DNA from: Aequorivita sp. CIP111184
Lineage (GTDB): Bacteria > Bacteroidota > Bacteroidia > Flavobacteriales > Flavobacteriaceae
DNA: 64,000 bases
Direction of reading: 5' to 3'
NCBI RefSeq assembly: GCF_900489465.1
Contig: NZ_UEFQ01000030.1
Location: 101,176-165,175 of the forward strand
Shown: positions 18,910 through 27,693 of the stretch, piece after piece
Layout of the letters: each line of letters opens with the position of its first letter
How positions within the stretch are numbered: position 1 is the stretch's first letter
Notes under the pieces: generated by a model
The model's input: only the letters and a program-made list of their open reading frames with translations
Told to the model about the DNA's origin: nothing
Database searches by the model: none
Position numbers and translations under genes: made by a program

Positions 18910-19036
18910 TATTTTTAATATTTTGCTTGAAAAGAAATAATTATTTTAAAAATTTAACCTGTAAAATTCCTACAATTCATTTTTTTTTTAACATTTGTTA
19001 AGTATTAGTAATTGTTCTGGTGCACCTCTACATTAC

Positions 19037-19075
19037 AATACAAAAATTTATTATTTAACTTCAAATTTTTGTATT
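19037..19075. repeat. Perfect 13-bp inverted repeat at the C10 fragment start
   Basis: AATACAAAAATTT and its exact reverse complement are separated by 13 bp, ending one base before the ATG at 19076. It marks the point where recognisable C10 peptidase sequence begins. It could be a hairpin in the leader or a scar of rearrangement. Confidence 0.7.
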
Positions 19076-19465
19076 ATGAAACACACTCATGATGCCCTTG
19101 GTAGTAATATAAATTATCATTGCAACAGTACGGGAGTTTATAATACCTATGACGAAAGTGCTTTGTTAAGAAATTCTTTTGGTTATTCATCAGCAGGTCA
19201 AGGAAACTACAACACTACTACTATAAAATCTAATATTCGTGCAAATAAACCAGTAATATTAGCTGGTGGTGGGCATATGTGGGTTTGTGATGGTTTTAAA
19301 AATGGTAAGATCTGTTTTGAAGGTGGAGCATCTTGGTATTTATTGCTTCGAATGAATTGGGGTTGGGGTGGTAGCTTTAACGGTTATTATTATTACGATA
19401 ATTTCAATCCCAATGGTAACAATTTTAATAGTGATTTACAAATGGTATATAATATAAACCCCTAA
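19076..19465 (+). pseudogene. C-terminal fragment of a C10 (streptopain-like) cysteine peptidase
   Basis: A 129-aa reading frame that matches only the second half of C10 peptidases. IMKHTHDALGSN, a GSGA-like segment (CNSTGVYNTYDESALLRNSF), the catalytic-His region GGGHMWVCDGF and the MNWGWGGSFNGYY motif are present. The half that would hold the catalytic Cys is absent, and upstream codons in frame (from 18995) show no family similarity. There is no signal peptide either. I therefore call it a decayed remnant, although it could still be translated. The ATG at 19076 follows a perfect inverted repeat. A lipoprotein gene begins 5 bp after its stop and was probably co-transcribed with the intact gene. 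Confidence 0.7.
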
Positions 19466-19470
19466 AAATT

Positions 19471-19956
19471 ATGAAAACAATTGCAACATTAATATTATTG
19501 ACAATTTTAACATCTTGTAGCAAAAACAATGATGACGAGCCACAACAACAAGCAAATGTTATTGATGTAAATGTGGAATTATCCCTAAAAAGTACAAACG
19601 GAGAAGATCTTTTAGACCCGAACAATCCCAATGGTTACAAAGCCGAGGATATTAAATTATATTATTTGATAAATGGTGAAAAACAGGAGGTTTTTGATGC
19701 AAATATGGACTATCCCAGAAACTTTTTTATTTTTAAACATGAGTCTGAATATAGAATACGTATTTTCCAAAACCTTGCAGAAACCGAGGCACTTCCAATT
19801 ACTTATGTTGAATGGAACAATCAAGATACAGACACTTTACAGGCAGAATATCATAGAGCAGACCGTTTAATTCAAGTAATAAAAACTTGGTTTAATGGTG
19901 AACTGAAATGGGATGTAGTAAGCAATAAAGAGAATTTTTTTACAATAATTAAATAA
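19471..19956 (+). CDS. Lipoprotein next to the C10 peptidase fragment
   Basis: A 161-aa protein with a lipoprotein signal (LILLTILTSCSKN, lipid Cys near residue 16) and a DDEPQQQ acidic stretch typical of exported Bacteroidota lipoproteins. The mature part alternates hydrophobic and charged residues and probably forms a beta-sandwich. It starts 5 bp after the C10 fragment. In Bacteroides, C10 peptidases are encoded beside their inhibitors, so an inhibitor or partner role is a reasonable guess, but I see no inhibitor motif. A strong terminator follows. Confidence 0.78.
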   Translation: MKTIATLILLTILTSCSKNNDDEPQQQANVIDVNVELSLKSTNGEDLLDPNNPNGYKAEDIKLYYLINGEKQEVFDANMDYPRNFFIFKHESEYRIRIFQNLAETEALPITYVEWNNQDTDTLQAEYHRADRLIQVIKTWFNGELKWDVVSNKENFFTIIK

Positions 19957-19977
19957 CATACTTCCAATTTAATGTAT

Positions 19978-20008
19978 AAAAAAGCAACCTTCTAAGGTTG
20001 CTTTTTTT
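19978..20008. terminator. Bidirectional terminator (lipoprotein gene / ferredoxin gene)
   Basis: Stem AAAGCAACCTT / AAGGTTGCTTT with a minimal loop, flanked by A-run and T-run. It serves convergent genes. Confidence 0.92.
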
Positions 20009-20026
20009 ATACGTAAAATTCAGATA

Positions 20027-20377
20027 TTATTCTTTGTGCATAAAAGCCTGCTTCGCCAAAAGTGTTTCTTCACTTTCCACATGATCGTCGTCTGGCACGC
20101 AACAATCCACAGGACATACGGCGGCACATTGCGGTTCATCGTGAAAACCTTTGCATTCGGTACATTTATCTGCTACAATAAAATAAATTTCATCACTAAC
20201 TGGTTCCTGCGCTTCATTGGCATCTACCTGTTTTCCATTTGGCAATACAACTTTACCATCAAGGTCAGTTCCGTCTGCGTAGCGCCAATCGTCAGCTCCT
20301 TCATAGATGGCGGTGTTGGGGCACTCAGGCTCACATGCACCACAGTTTATACATTCGTCTGTTATAATAATTGCCAT
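20027..20377 (-). CDS. Dicluster 4Fe-4S ferredoxin
   Basis: A 116-aa ferredoxin with two cluster motifs: [13 protein letters not shown] (residues 8-20) and [20 protein letters not shown] (about 73-92). The second has an eight-residue spacing between its second and third Cys, as in Allochromatium-type 2[4Fe-4S] ferredoxins. An acidic insertion lies between the motifs. It carries electrons at low potential in the cytosol; partners are not evident. It is divergent from the acyl-CoA reductase gene, 33 bp away, and that gene's promoter overlaps this start codon, so the two may influence each other. Confidence 0.93.
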   Translation of the reverse strand: MAIIITDECINCGACEPECPNTAIYEGADDWRYADGTDLDGKVVLPNGKQVDANEAQEPVSDEIYFIVADKCTECKGFHDEPQCAAVCPVDCCVPDDDHVESEETLLAKQAFMHKE

Positions 20378-20400
20378 GGGATTTACTTTTTCTAACTTTG
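20371..20400 (+). promoter_or_regulatory. Promoter of the acyl-CoA reductase gene
   Basis: TTG (20371-20373), a 19-bp spacer and TAACTTTG (20393-20400) fit the flavobacterial consensus. The ATG lies only 10 bp after the -7 box, so the transcript would have almost no leader. The -33 element overlaps the start codon of the divergent ferredoxin gene. Confidence 0.7.
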
Positions 20401-20410
20401 CGCAAATTTA

Positions 20411-21475
20411 ATGCCTAACAATCGCAACTCCAAACTAAGTATGCAATTAAAACAAAGAATTAACGCTTTTGTCAGTTTAGGAAAATTTCTCCGAGAAATT
20501 GACTCAGAAGCTTCGGGAGAAAATACATACATGCACGAATCTTTTTTGAGAAAAGCTGAAGCAGAAAATGGATGGTTCATTCAAGAAAATATAAAATTTG
20601 CTTTAAGCAGTTGGAGTAACGCCCTGTCAGAAAAAAACCTCCAACAATGGCTTTCAAATTATAAAATTGAAGAAACCGAACCGAAAACTATTGCAGTCAT
20701 AATGGCGGGAAATATACCCTTAGTTGGTTTTCACGACTTTCTTTCTGTTTTAATCACGGGCAATAAAGTTTTGGCGAAACTTTCCTCAAATGATAAATCA
20801 CTTCTTCCTTTTCTTGCTGAATATTTAATTTCAGTGGAGCCGGAATTTAAAAATTACATTGTATTTACCGAAGGAAGACTGGAGAATTTTGATGCAGTTA
20901 TCGCAACAGGAAGTAATAATACCTCACGGTATTTTGATTATTACTTCGGAAAATATCCAAATATAATTCGTAAAAACAGAAATTCTATAACAGTATTAAC
21001 TGGAAACGAATCTACCGCTGAATTACAAAAACTGGCTGATGATATTTTCCGTTATTTCGGTCTTGGTTGTCGCAATGTTTCAAAATTATACATCCCAGAA
21101 AATTATGATTTTGAATCATTTTTTAAAGCCATGTTCAGTTGGAAAGAAATTATTCACAATCACAAATACATCAATAATTACGATTATAACAAAGCAGTTT
21201 ATTTGATGGACAGCTTTCCGTTATTGGACAACGAATTTATGCTACTGAAAGAAGATAATGGGTTCTCCTCTCCTATTTCTGTAATCTTTTATGAAAAATA
21301 TACTTCATTAAATAATTTAAAAGAAGAACTAGAAACACAGTCAGAAAATATTCAATGCATCGTTTCAACCGTAGGTTTACCAAATGAAATTAATTTCGGA
21401 AAAGCGCAGCATCCAGAATTATCAGATTATGCAGATGGAATAGATACGGTTGATTTCCTGTTGAAACTTCCTTGA
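20411..21475 (+). CDS. LuxC-family acyl-CoA reductase
   Basis: A 354-aa protein of the LuxC acyl-CoA reductase family, which reduces acyl-CoA or acyl-protein to fatty aldehyde with NADPH. Visible are the nucleotide-binding region VIMAGNIPLVGFHDFLSV (about 95-112), VIATGSNNTSRYFDYYF and FRYFGLGCRNVSKLYIP, whose Cys is at the usual active-site position. It has no signal peptide. The start gives a near-leaderless mRNA from the promoter at 20371-20400. No luciferase genes are present, so bioluminescence is not implied. It precedes serC by 69 bp. Confidence 0.88.
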   Translation: MPNNRNSKLSMQLKQRINAFVSLGKFLREIDSEASGENTYMHESFLRKAEAENGWFIQENIKFALSSWSNALSEKNLQQWLSNYKIEETEPKTIAVIMAGNIPLVGFHDFLSVLITGNKVLAKLSSNDKSLLPFLAEYLISVEPEFKNYIVFTEGRLENFDAVIATGSNNTSRYFDYYFGKYPNIIRKNRNSITVLTGNESTAELQKLADDIFRYFGLGCRNVSKLYIPENYDFESFFKAMFSWKEIIHNHKYINNYDYNKAVYLMDSFPLLDNEFMLLKEDNGFSSPISVIFYEKYTSLNNLKEELETQSENIQCIVSTVGLPNEINFGKAQHPELSDYADGIDTVDFLLKLP

Positions 21476-21544
21476 TAAATTATTCATAATTGCCACATAA
21501 TTCGTGGCATAATTCACATCTTTGTACTATAAATTTTCATCGAA

Positions 21545-22612
21545 ATGAAAAAACATAATTTTAGTGCAGGGCCCTGCATTTTGCCGCAATCCGTATTGCA
21601 AAAATCTGCTGAAGCAGTTTTAAATTTTAATAATTCAAATCTTTCTTTAATTGAAGTCTCACACAGAGGCAAGGATTTTGTGGAAGTAATGGATAAAGCT
21701 CGTAATCTCGCATTGGAGCATTTAGGGCTGCAAAATAAAGGATACCAAGCCTTATTTCTTCAAGGCGGAGCAAGTCTTGAGTTTTTAATGGTTGCCTACA
21801 ATCTTTTAGAAAAGAAAGCAGCCTATTTAAACACTGGAACCTGGAGTGATAAAGCCATAAAAGAAGCCAAATTATTTGGCGAAGTGGTTGAAGTTGCTAC
21901 TTCAAAAAGTGAAAATTTCAACTTTATTCCTAAAAATTACAACGTGCCAAAGGATGCAGATTATTTCCACTGCACAAGTAACAACACTATTTTTGGAACG
22001 CAGATGCAAAGTTTTCCAGAAACGGAAATTCCAATGGTTTGCGATATGAGCAGTGATATATTTTCACGACAGCTGGATTTTTCAAAATTCAGTTTGATAT
22101 ATGCTGGTGCACAAAAAAACATGGGGCCAGCAGGAACAACATTGGTTATTGTAAAAGAAGATATTTTAGGTAAAGTTTCACGTTCCATTCCTTCTATGTT
22201 GAATTATAAAATTCATATTGATAAAGAAAGTATGTTTAATACACCCGCAGTTTTCCCTGTGTATGTTTCTATGTTAACACTAGAATGGTTGAAAGATATA
22301 GGCGGCATTTCTGCAATTGAAAAAATAAATAATCAAAAAGCGGAACTTTTATATAACGAAATAGACCGAAACCCACTGTTTGAAGGTTTTGTGGCCAATA
22401 AAGAAGACCGATCTAAAATGAATGCCACTTTTAATTTAAGAAATGATGAATTGAAGGCAACCTTTGACGATCACCTAAAACAAGCCGGAATAACGGGTCT
22501 AAATGGTCACCGAAGTGTTGGAGGTTACCGCGCTTCTATGTACAATGCATTACCACTGGAAAGCGTGCAAGTTTTGGTAGATGTAATGGAAGCAGTTGAA
22601 AAGGGCGCATAA
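21545..22612 (+). CDS. serC: Phosphoserine aminotransferase
   Basis: A 355-aa class V PLP aminotransferase converting 3-phosphohydroxypyruvate and glutamate to O-phosphoserine and 2-oxoglutarate. It opens KKHNFSAGPCILPQSVL, with SHRGKDF near residue 39, LFLQGGASLEF near 75, the PLP-lysine region IYAGAQKNMGPAGTT near 190 and GLNGHRSVGGYRASMYNA near the C-terminus. All are standard SerC landmarks. It lies 32 bp before serA, so the two serine-pathway genes form an operon. Its O-phosphoserine may also serve the cysteate-synthase-like enzyme at 54623-55660 (inference). Confidence 0.96.
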   Translation: MKKHNFSAGPCILPQSVLQKSAEAVLNFNNSNLSLIEVSHRGKDFVEVMDKARNLALEHLGLQNKGYQALFLQGGASLEFLMVAYNLLEKKAAYLNTGTWSDKAIKEAKLFGEVVEVATSKSENFNFIPKNYNVPKDADYFHCTSNNTIFGTQMQSFPETEIPMVCDMSSDIFSRQLDFSKFSLIYAGAQKNMGPAGTTLVIVKEDILGKVSRSIPSMLNYKIHIDKESMFNTPAVFPVYVSMLTLEWLKDIGGISAIEKINNQKAELLYNEIDRNPLFEGFVANKEDRSKMNATFNLRNDELKATFDDHLKQAGITGLNGHRSVGGYRASMYNALPLESVQVLVDVMEAVEKGA

Positions 22613-22644
22613 CGAAATAAACAATAACTCATTAATTTTTATAG

Positions 22645-23601
22645 ATGAAAATATTAGCAAACGACGGAATTTCAGAAAGTGGAATTACTGCTTTAGAAAA
22701 AGCTGGATTTGAAGTATTAACCGTGCAAGTGGCACAAGAACAACTTCAAAATTACATCAATGAGCATAAAATTGAAGTGCTTTTAGTGCGCAGTGCCACA
22801 AAGGTCCGGAAAGATATCGTTGACAATTGCCCTTCGCTGAAAATTATAGGTCGTGGTGGGGTTGGCATGGACAATATTGATGTAGACTATGCTCGCGAAA
22901 AAGGAATTGAAGTTATAAATACACCCGCAGCTTCCTCTGCCTCAGTTGCCGAATTGGTGTTTGCGCATTTATTTGGTGGCGTAAGATTTTTACACGATTC
23001 CAATAGAAATATGCCCTTAGATGGCGACACTAAGTTTAAAGATTTAAAGAAGAATTATGGAGCAGGTCGCGAACTCCGAGGAAAAACTTTGGGTATTGTG
23101 GGCTTCGGAAGAATAGGACGCGAAGTAGCAAAGATAGCATTGGGCTGTGGTATGAAAGTAATTGCCAGCGATAATAATATTGGTGAAGCTGACATAACAC
23201 TCGATTTTTATGATGGGCAGAAAATAATTTTAAAAATAAAGACTGAACCCGTTTCAGAATTGATAAAGCATAGTGATTTTATAACTCTTCATGTACCATC
23301 ACAAAATGGGTATTTGATTGGTAAAGATGAAATTTCTAATATGAAGAATGGCGTAGGGATTGTAAACGCTGCTCGTGGTGGTGTTCTTGATGAAAAAGCA
23401 CTTTTAGAAGGTCTTGAAAGTGGAAAAATTTCCTTTGCAGGATTAGATGTTTTTGAGGAAGAACCCACTCCCTCAGTTAAAGTTTTGATGAATGACAGAA
23501 TTTCGTTAACACCACATATTGGCGCAGCCACAGATGAAGCACAGGACAGAATTGGTGCCGAACTAGCTGAACAAATAATTAATATAATGGCCAATGCTTA
23601 G
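22645..23601 (+). CDS. serA: D-3-phosphoglycerate dehydrogenase, short form
   Basis: A 318-aa D-isomer 2-hydroxyacid dehydrogenase that probably oxidises 3-phosphoglycerate to start serine synthesis. The Rossmann motif GIVGFGRIGREVAKIA is near residue 150. The catalytic triad is visible as Arg in VNAARGGVLDE, Glu in LDVFEEEP and His in LTPHIGAATDEAQ. There is no C-terminal ACT domain, so feedback control by serine through ACT is not expected. Placement directly after serC supports SerA over other hydroxyacid dehydrogenases. The DUF937 gene follows 45 bp later. Confidence 0.93.
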   Translation: MKILANDGISESGITALEKAGFEVLTVQVAQEQLQNYINEHKIEVLLVRSATKVRKDIVDNCPSLKIIGRGGVGMDNIDVDYAREKGIEVINTPAASSASVAELVFAHLFGGVRFLHDSNRNMPLDGDTKFKDLKKNYGAGRELRGKTLGIVGFGRIGREVAKIALGCGMKVIASDNNIGEADITLDFYDGQKIILKIKTEPVSELIKHSDFITLHVPSQNGYLIGKDEISNMKNGVGIVNAARGGVLDEKALLEGLESGKISFAGLDVFEEEPTPSVKVLMNDRISLTPHIGAATDEAQDRIGAELAEQIINIMANA

Positions 23602-23646
23602 CATTTTTAACTAACTTAGTTACCTAATTTCTTAATTGTAAAGAAC

Positions 23647-24279
23647 ATGGCTTCAATATTAGATTTACTAAGTAGTGACATGGGCAAACAGCTCATTAGT
23701 GGTGCAAGTGCACAAACTGGTCAGTCAGAAGATAAAACTGCAAATGTATTGAGTATGGCGCTACCCGTCATTTTGAGCGCAATGCAACGCAATGCAACAA
23801 CTCCGCAGGGAGCGCAAAGTTTGAGTAATGCCTTGGAAGACAAGCGTCACGATGGATCTATTTTAAATCAATTAGGAGGACTTTTAGGAAATGGAGGTCC
23901 CGATTCTAATTTGTTGATTGATGGTGAAGGAATATTAAAACACGTACTTGGAGGAAATCAAGAAAAAGTTGAACAAAATATAAGTAAAACAAGCGGAGTT
24001 GACGCCAGTTCAGTCGCAAAAATAATTAAAATGGCAGCCCCAATTTTAATGGGAGTTTTAGGCAACCAAAAAAGAAAAGATAATGTCGGGGAAAGTGGCA
24101 TAGGTGATTTGCTGGGATCAGTTTTAGGAAAAAACACCAACCACGATCAATCATTTATTGAAACCCTTCTCGATGCTGATGGTGATGGTAGCATCATTGA
24201 CGATGTTGCTGGAATGGTTATGGGCGGCAAGAAAAAAGGCGGTCTTGGCGGACTTTTGGGGGGTCTATTTGGGAAATAA
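23647..24279 (+). CDS. DUF937 family protein
   Basis: A 210-aa DUF937 protein. The N-terminal MASILDLLSSDMGKQLISG and the QNISKTSGVDASSVAKIIKM segment with AAPILMGVLGNQ are typical. The C-terminus has LDADGDGSIIDDVAGMVMG, a calcium-loop-like DxDGDG sequence, followed by Gly/Lys repeats ending GGLLGGLFGK. There is no signal peptide. The function of the family is not established. It trails serC-serA on the same strand without a clear terminator, so it may share their transcript. Confidence 0.88.
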   Translation: MASILDLLSSDMGKQLISGASAQTGQSEDKTANVLSMALPVILSAMQRNATTPQGAQSLSNALEDKRHDGSILNQLGGLLGNGGPDSNLLIDGEGILKHVLGGNQEKVEQNISKTSGVDASSVAKIIKMAAPILMGVLGNQKRKDNVGESGIGDLLGSVLGKNTNHDQSFIETLLDADGDGSIIDDVAGMVMGGKKKGGLGGLLGGLFGK

Positions 24280-24336
24280 AAAGACTACATAATTTTAAAT
24301 CAAAGTTAAAAACCCTCTGCTTCGCATTACATTGTT

Positions 24337-24344
24337 TAACTTTG
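24337..24344 (+). promoter_or_regulatory. -7 promoter box before the DUF6146 gene
   Basis: TAACTTTG fits TAnnTTTG, 14 bp before the ATG at 24359. It lies within the upstream frame extension and so argues against an earlier start. Confidence 0.55.
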
Positions 24345-24358
24345 TAAAAATAATTTCT

Positions 24359-24778
24359 ATGAAAAATTTTTTACTCATCCTCGCTCTTTCGGTTCTCATT
24401 TACAGTTGTGGAACTGGCAATAGCGCAATGAACGATTCTTCTTCAGAAACAGTAAAAAATGATACCATCCGTATCGCAAATGATAGCCTAGAATACGAAA
24501 TACTTATTATTGAGCCTGGCTTTGAGTCTTGGCTCATTTCCCAACCACCACGCGGATTTTATGGACAATCCCTTTTGGAATCTAAAAACCGTTTGTTTGT
24601 TTCAGAATATAACAACCGTGTACTGCAGCCCGCCAGATATTCACGAAATTTATATACTGAGCAAATAAACTATGATTCTTCTGTTGACTATGGTTACGAA
24701 GTAAATTATCTGCTCTACAACTACTTTGTATATTTTCAGGACAAGTACAATCAAAAATTTATTGGCGCAAGAAATTGA
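24359..24778 (+). CDS. DUF6146-type lipoprotein
   Basis: A 139-aa lipoprotein (LILALSVLIYSCGTGN; lipid Cys near residue 17). The mature part has DSLEYEILIIEPGFESWL and QPARYSRNLYTEQINYDSS, which I associate with the flavobacterial DUF6146 family. It contains many Tyr and Asn. The start at 24359 is chosen because a -7 box sits at 24337-24344. Its TGA overlaps the TTG start of the next gene by 3 bp, so the four genes 24359-27665 form an operon ending in a TonB receptor. The function is unknown. Confidence 0.82.
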   Translation: MKNFLLILALSVLIYSCGTGNSAMNDSSSETVKNDTIRIANDSLEYEILIIEPGFESWLISQPPRGFYGQSLLESKNRLFVSEYNNRVLQPARYSRNLYTEQINYDSSVDYGYEVNYLLYNYFVYFQDKYNQKFIGARN

Positions 24779-25077
24779 AAAAATTAAAAAAACGGTGGAA
24801 CATAAAATCCAACGGTCAACTTTTTATAGTATTTCTGGTATTCGCCATTACAGGAAGTTCCGCTGCAAAACTTGCAGCTCCAGTAACTGAGTTTTTTGAA
24901 ATAAAAAAAGAAATGGGTTGGTATATTTACTGGCCTTTTCGAATTTTAATAATTTTCCCTATTTATCAGCTATTGTTAGTTTTTTACGGTTGGGTATTTG
25001 GAGAGTTTACATTTTTTTGGAAATTTGAAAAAAAAATGCTCCGCGGTATGGGCTTGCGGTTTATAATTAAAAAATGA
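24775..25077 (+). CDS. DUF6787-type small membrane protein
   Basis: A 100-aa protein starting at TTG (24775), overlapping the stop of the previous gene. After a basic start (KKLKKRWNIKSN) there are two membrane segments: LFIVFLVFAITGSSAAKL and YWPFRILIIFPIYQLLLVFY-GWVFG. It ends in a basic WKFEKKMLRGMGLRF segment. It matches what I know as DUF6787, often mislabelled as a prolipoprotein transferase. None of the residues of that enzyme are present. It is translationally coupled to both neighbours (overlaps at each end). Confidence 0.82.
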   Translation: MKKLKKRWNIKSNGQLFIVFLVFAITGSSAAKLAAPVTEFFEIKKEMGWYIYWPFRILIIFPIYQLLLVFYGWVFGEFTFFWKFEKKMLRGMGLRFIIKK

Positions 25078-25415
25078 ATTTTTTTAAAAAGGAAATAATA
25101 AGAATTTTTTCTGCGACACTTTTTTCGTTGGCGTTGCTATTTCCTACGGCCGTAAAATTCGCTCACACCTTTGAAGGCCACGAACACAAAGCCTGCACAG
25201 AATTTTCTACCCATATTCACAAAAAACAATTGGATTGTTCTATTTGTGATTTTCACTTTTCAATTTTTAATTTTACTCCTTCGGAGCTTCCGGATTTTGC
25301 AATACTGAATGGTTTTCAAAAAACAGAAACTGTTTATTTATTGCCAGAATTCAACCTAAACCCCGTTCATTATTTCTTAAGAGGACCTCCTCAATTTCTT
25401 GATTTTCTATCATAA
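25074..25415 (+). CDS. Small exported Cys/His protein before a TonB receptor
   Basis: A 113-aa protein whose ATG overlaps the preceding TGA. One N-terminal hydrophobic segment (IFSATLFSLALLFPTAV) acts as signal or anchor. After it comes a dense set of possible metal ligands: HTFEGHEHKACTEFSTHIH then DCSICDFHFS, giving Cys-x5-His-x-His-x5-Cys-x2-Cys-x2-His. The C-terminus (HYFLRGPPQF) is often found in such proteins. Similar small proteins precede TonB receptors in flavobacteria in my recollection. A role in metal sensing or transfer is an inference. No known domain was assigned. Confidence 0.78.
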   Translation: MNFFKKEIIRIFSATLFSLALLFPTAVKFAHTFEGHEHKACTEFSTHIHKKQLDCSICDFHFSIFNFTPSELPDFAILNGFQKTETVYLLPEFNLNPVHYFLRGPPQFLDFLS

Positions 25416-25451
25416 TTTTTTAAAAAAATCAATCTTTAAAATCAAGAAAGC

Positions 25452-27665
25452 ATGAAAAACATTCTATGCTTGCTTGCTGTATTTTTGTTATATACAGCAG
25501 TGAGCGCACAAAATTCCTTAATAGGAAAAATAACTTCGAAAGAAAAAAATGAACCTGTCTCGGCAAACATTTACATTCCACAATTAGAAAAAGGGACTGT
25601 TGCAGATTTTGACGGAAATTACACATTAAATAATATACCCGACGGAAATTACAACGTGGTTTTTTCATCTCTGGGATATGCCACTATTTCGAAAAAAATT
25701 ACTTTTTCGAACAATCAAAGCGTTACCGAAAATTTTCAATTAGAAGAAAGCGCTGTAGAAATGGAAGAAGTAATTGTTTCCACTCCTTTTCATAAATTAC
25801 AGAGTGATAACGTAATGAAGGTGGAACGTATTTCTACAGAAGACCTTAATTCATCTGGTGCGGTCACCCTTGCAGATGGTATTAAAAATATTGCCGGTGT
25901 AGATCTAATTACCACAGGAACTGGTATTGGAAAGCCTGTTATTCGTGGTTTGAGCTCTAACAGGGTTTTAACTTATACTCAGGGCGTCCGACTGGAAAAC
26001 CAACAGTTTGGTGATGAACACGGCTTGGGAATTAATGAAGCTGGAATTGAAAGTGTAGAAGTAATAAAGGGACCTGCTTCCCTACTCTACGGAAGCGATG
26101 CTCTTGGTGGAGTTCTTTACTTAAATCCAGAAAGATTTGCGATTTCTGGAGAAACCCACGGCGATTTAAGCAGCACCTACTTTTCAAATACTTTAGGAAC
26201 TTCAACAAACTTGGGGATGAAAACCTCTGGTGAAAAACTGAAATTTTTGGCACGAGGCTCCTTTTCAGAATTTAGTGACTATAAAACAGGAGCTGGTTAT
26301 CGTGTAACAAATTCGCGATTCAATGAAAAGGATTTGAAAACAGGAGTACAATATTTGGGAACGAAATTTAAGTCTACGCTTCGTTATAATTATAACCGTT
26401 CCAATATTGGAATTGCCGAAGAAATTGGCGAGCAAACACGTTCAAAGAGTTTGGAACTTCCGTTTCAGGAAGTCGATAACCACATTTTAAGTTTCGACAA
26501 TACCTTATTTTTCAATAACTCAAGTTTAGATGTGAAAGCTGGGTATTTATTTAATGATCGCCGTGAGTTTGAAGATGATCCAGCCATAGCCGCCCTTCGC
26601 TTAAAATTGAATACTATCAATTATGATGTAAAATATAACTTACCAGAATTGGGTAGATTTGAAACTATAATTGGTTTACAAGGAATGTTTCAAAACAACA
26701 AAAACGAAGGTGAAGAAATTTTAATTCCTGATGCAAACACTACCGACGTTGGACTTTTGGCGACTTCGCACTACCATTTAGAAAAAGTGGATTTGCAAGC
26801 AGGAATCCGTTTTGATTCACGAAAAATTGAAAGTGAAGCAGCTCGCAATCCTTTGGATAACGATTTTATTCCAGCTTTGAATAAAACCTTTACAAGCTTC
26901 ACTGCAGCTTTAGGGGCAAAAATGGATTTATTTAAAAATTTTTCCACTCGTGTAAATTTGGCTAGCGGTTTTAGAGCTCCCAATTTGGCTGAACTTACTT
27001 CCAATGGCATTCACGAAGGCACAAATAGATATGAAAAAGGAAATGCAGAATTAAATAACGAACAAAACTTTCAAGCAGATCTTTCTTTTGAATACAGAAA
27101 CGAACACGTTGAGTTTTTCGTCAACGGGTTTTACAATGCGGTAAATAATTATATTTTTCTTTCACCCACCAATGAAACAATTGAAGATACACAAGTTTAT
27201 GATTATCTTCAAAATGATGCCACGCTATATGGGGGGGAATTTGGGTTTCACCTACACCCCCATCCTTTGGATTGGTTACATTTGGAAAGCAGTTTTGAGA
27301 CGGTTACCGGAAAATTGAGCAATGACAAGTATTTACCATTAATACCAGCAAACTCGCTTCGGAATACGTTTCGTGTAGAATTGAACGATGGCAAAACAAG
27401 AAAAAAGAGTTTTGCGTTTATAACACTTGAAAACACACTCGATCAAAAAAATGTGAGCAATTTTGAAACAAGAACTGGCGGATATTCTCTTTTAAGCGCT
27501 GGTATTGAAAGTAGTTTTCAACTTCAAAAAATTGCCTTCAAACTAGGTGTAAATGGAACGAATCTTACCGATAAGGAATATATTTCACATCTTTCGCGTT
27601 TTAAACCCGATGGAATTTTAAACATTGGGCGAAGCATCAATGTAAACTTAAAAATAGAGATATAA
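25452..27665 (+). CDS. TonB-dependent receptor, possibly for a metal or siderophore
   Basis: A 737-aa outer-membrane receptor with a signal peptide (LCLLAVFLLYTAVSAQ). A carboxypeptidase-like domain spans about residues 20-95. The plug has VIRGLSSNRVLTYTQGVR and EVIKGPASLLYGSDALGGV. The barrel includes the His-rich loop FGFHLHPHPLDWLH, and LNIGRSINVNLKIEI closes the last strand. HEGTNRYEKGN is typical of the subgroup related to ZnuD and copper or heme receptors. Together with the Cys/His-rich protein encoded just upstream, this suggests a metal substrate, but that is inference. It is the last gene of the operon from 24359 and is followed by a strong terminator. Confidence 0.92.
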   Translation: MKNILCLLAVFLLYTAVSAQNSLIGKITSKEKNEPVSANIYIPQLEKGTVADFDGNYTLNNIPDGNYNVVFSSLGYATISKKITFSNNQSVTENFQLEESAVEMEEVIVSTPFHKLQSDNVMKVERISTEDLNSSGAVTLADGIKNIAGVDLITTGTGIGKPVIRGLSSNRVLTYTQGVRLENQQFGDEHGLGINEAGIESVEVIKGPASLLYGSDALGGVLYLNPERFAISGETHGDLSSTYFSNTLGTSTNLGMKTSGEKLKFLARGSFSEFSDYKTGAGYRVTNSRFNEKDLKTGVQYLGTKFKSTLRYNYNRSNIGIAEEIGEQTRSKSLELPFQEVDNHILSFDNTLFFNNSSLDVKAGYLFNDRREFEDDPAIAALRLKLNTINYDVKYNLPELGRFETIIGLQGMFQNNKNEGEEILIPDANTTDVGLLATSHYHLEKVDLQAGIRFDSRKIESEAARNPLDNDFIPALNKTFTSFTAALGAKMDLFKNFSTRVNLASGFRAPNLAELTSNGIHEGTNRYEKGNAELNNEQNFQADLSFEYRNEHVEFFVNGFYNAVNNYIFLSPTNETIEDTQVYDYLQNDATLYGGEFGFHLHPHPLDWLHLESSFETVTGKLSNDKYLPLIPANSLRNTFRVELNDGKTRKKSFAFITLENTLDQKNVSNFETRTGGYSLLSAGIESSFQLQKIAFKLGVNGTNLTDKEYISHLSRFKPDGILNIGRSINVNLKIEI

Positions 27666-27666
27666 C

Positions 27667-27693
27667 AAAAAAGCCCCGATTGGGGCTTTTTTT
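27667..27693. terminator. Bidirectional terminator after the TonB receptor
   Basis: Stem AAAAAAGCCCC / GGGGCTTTTTT with loop GATT. It is shared with the convergent gene ending at 27692. Confidence 0.93.
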
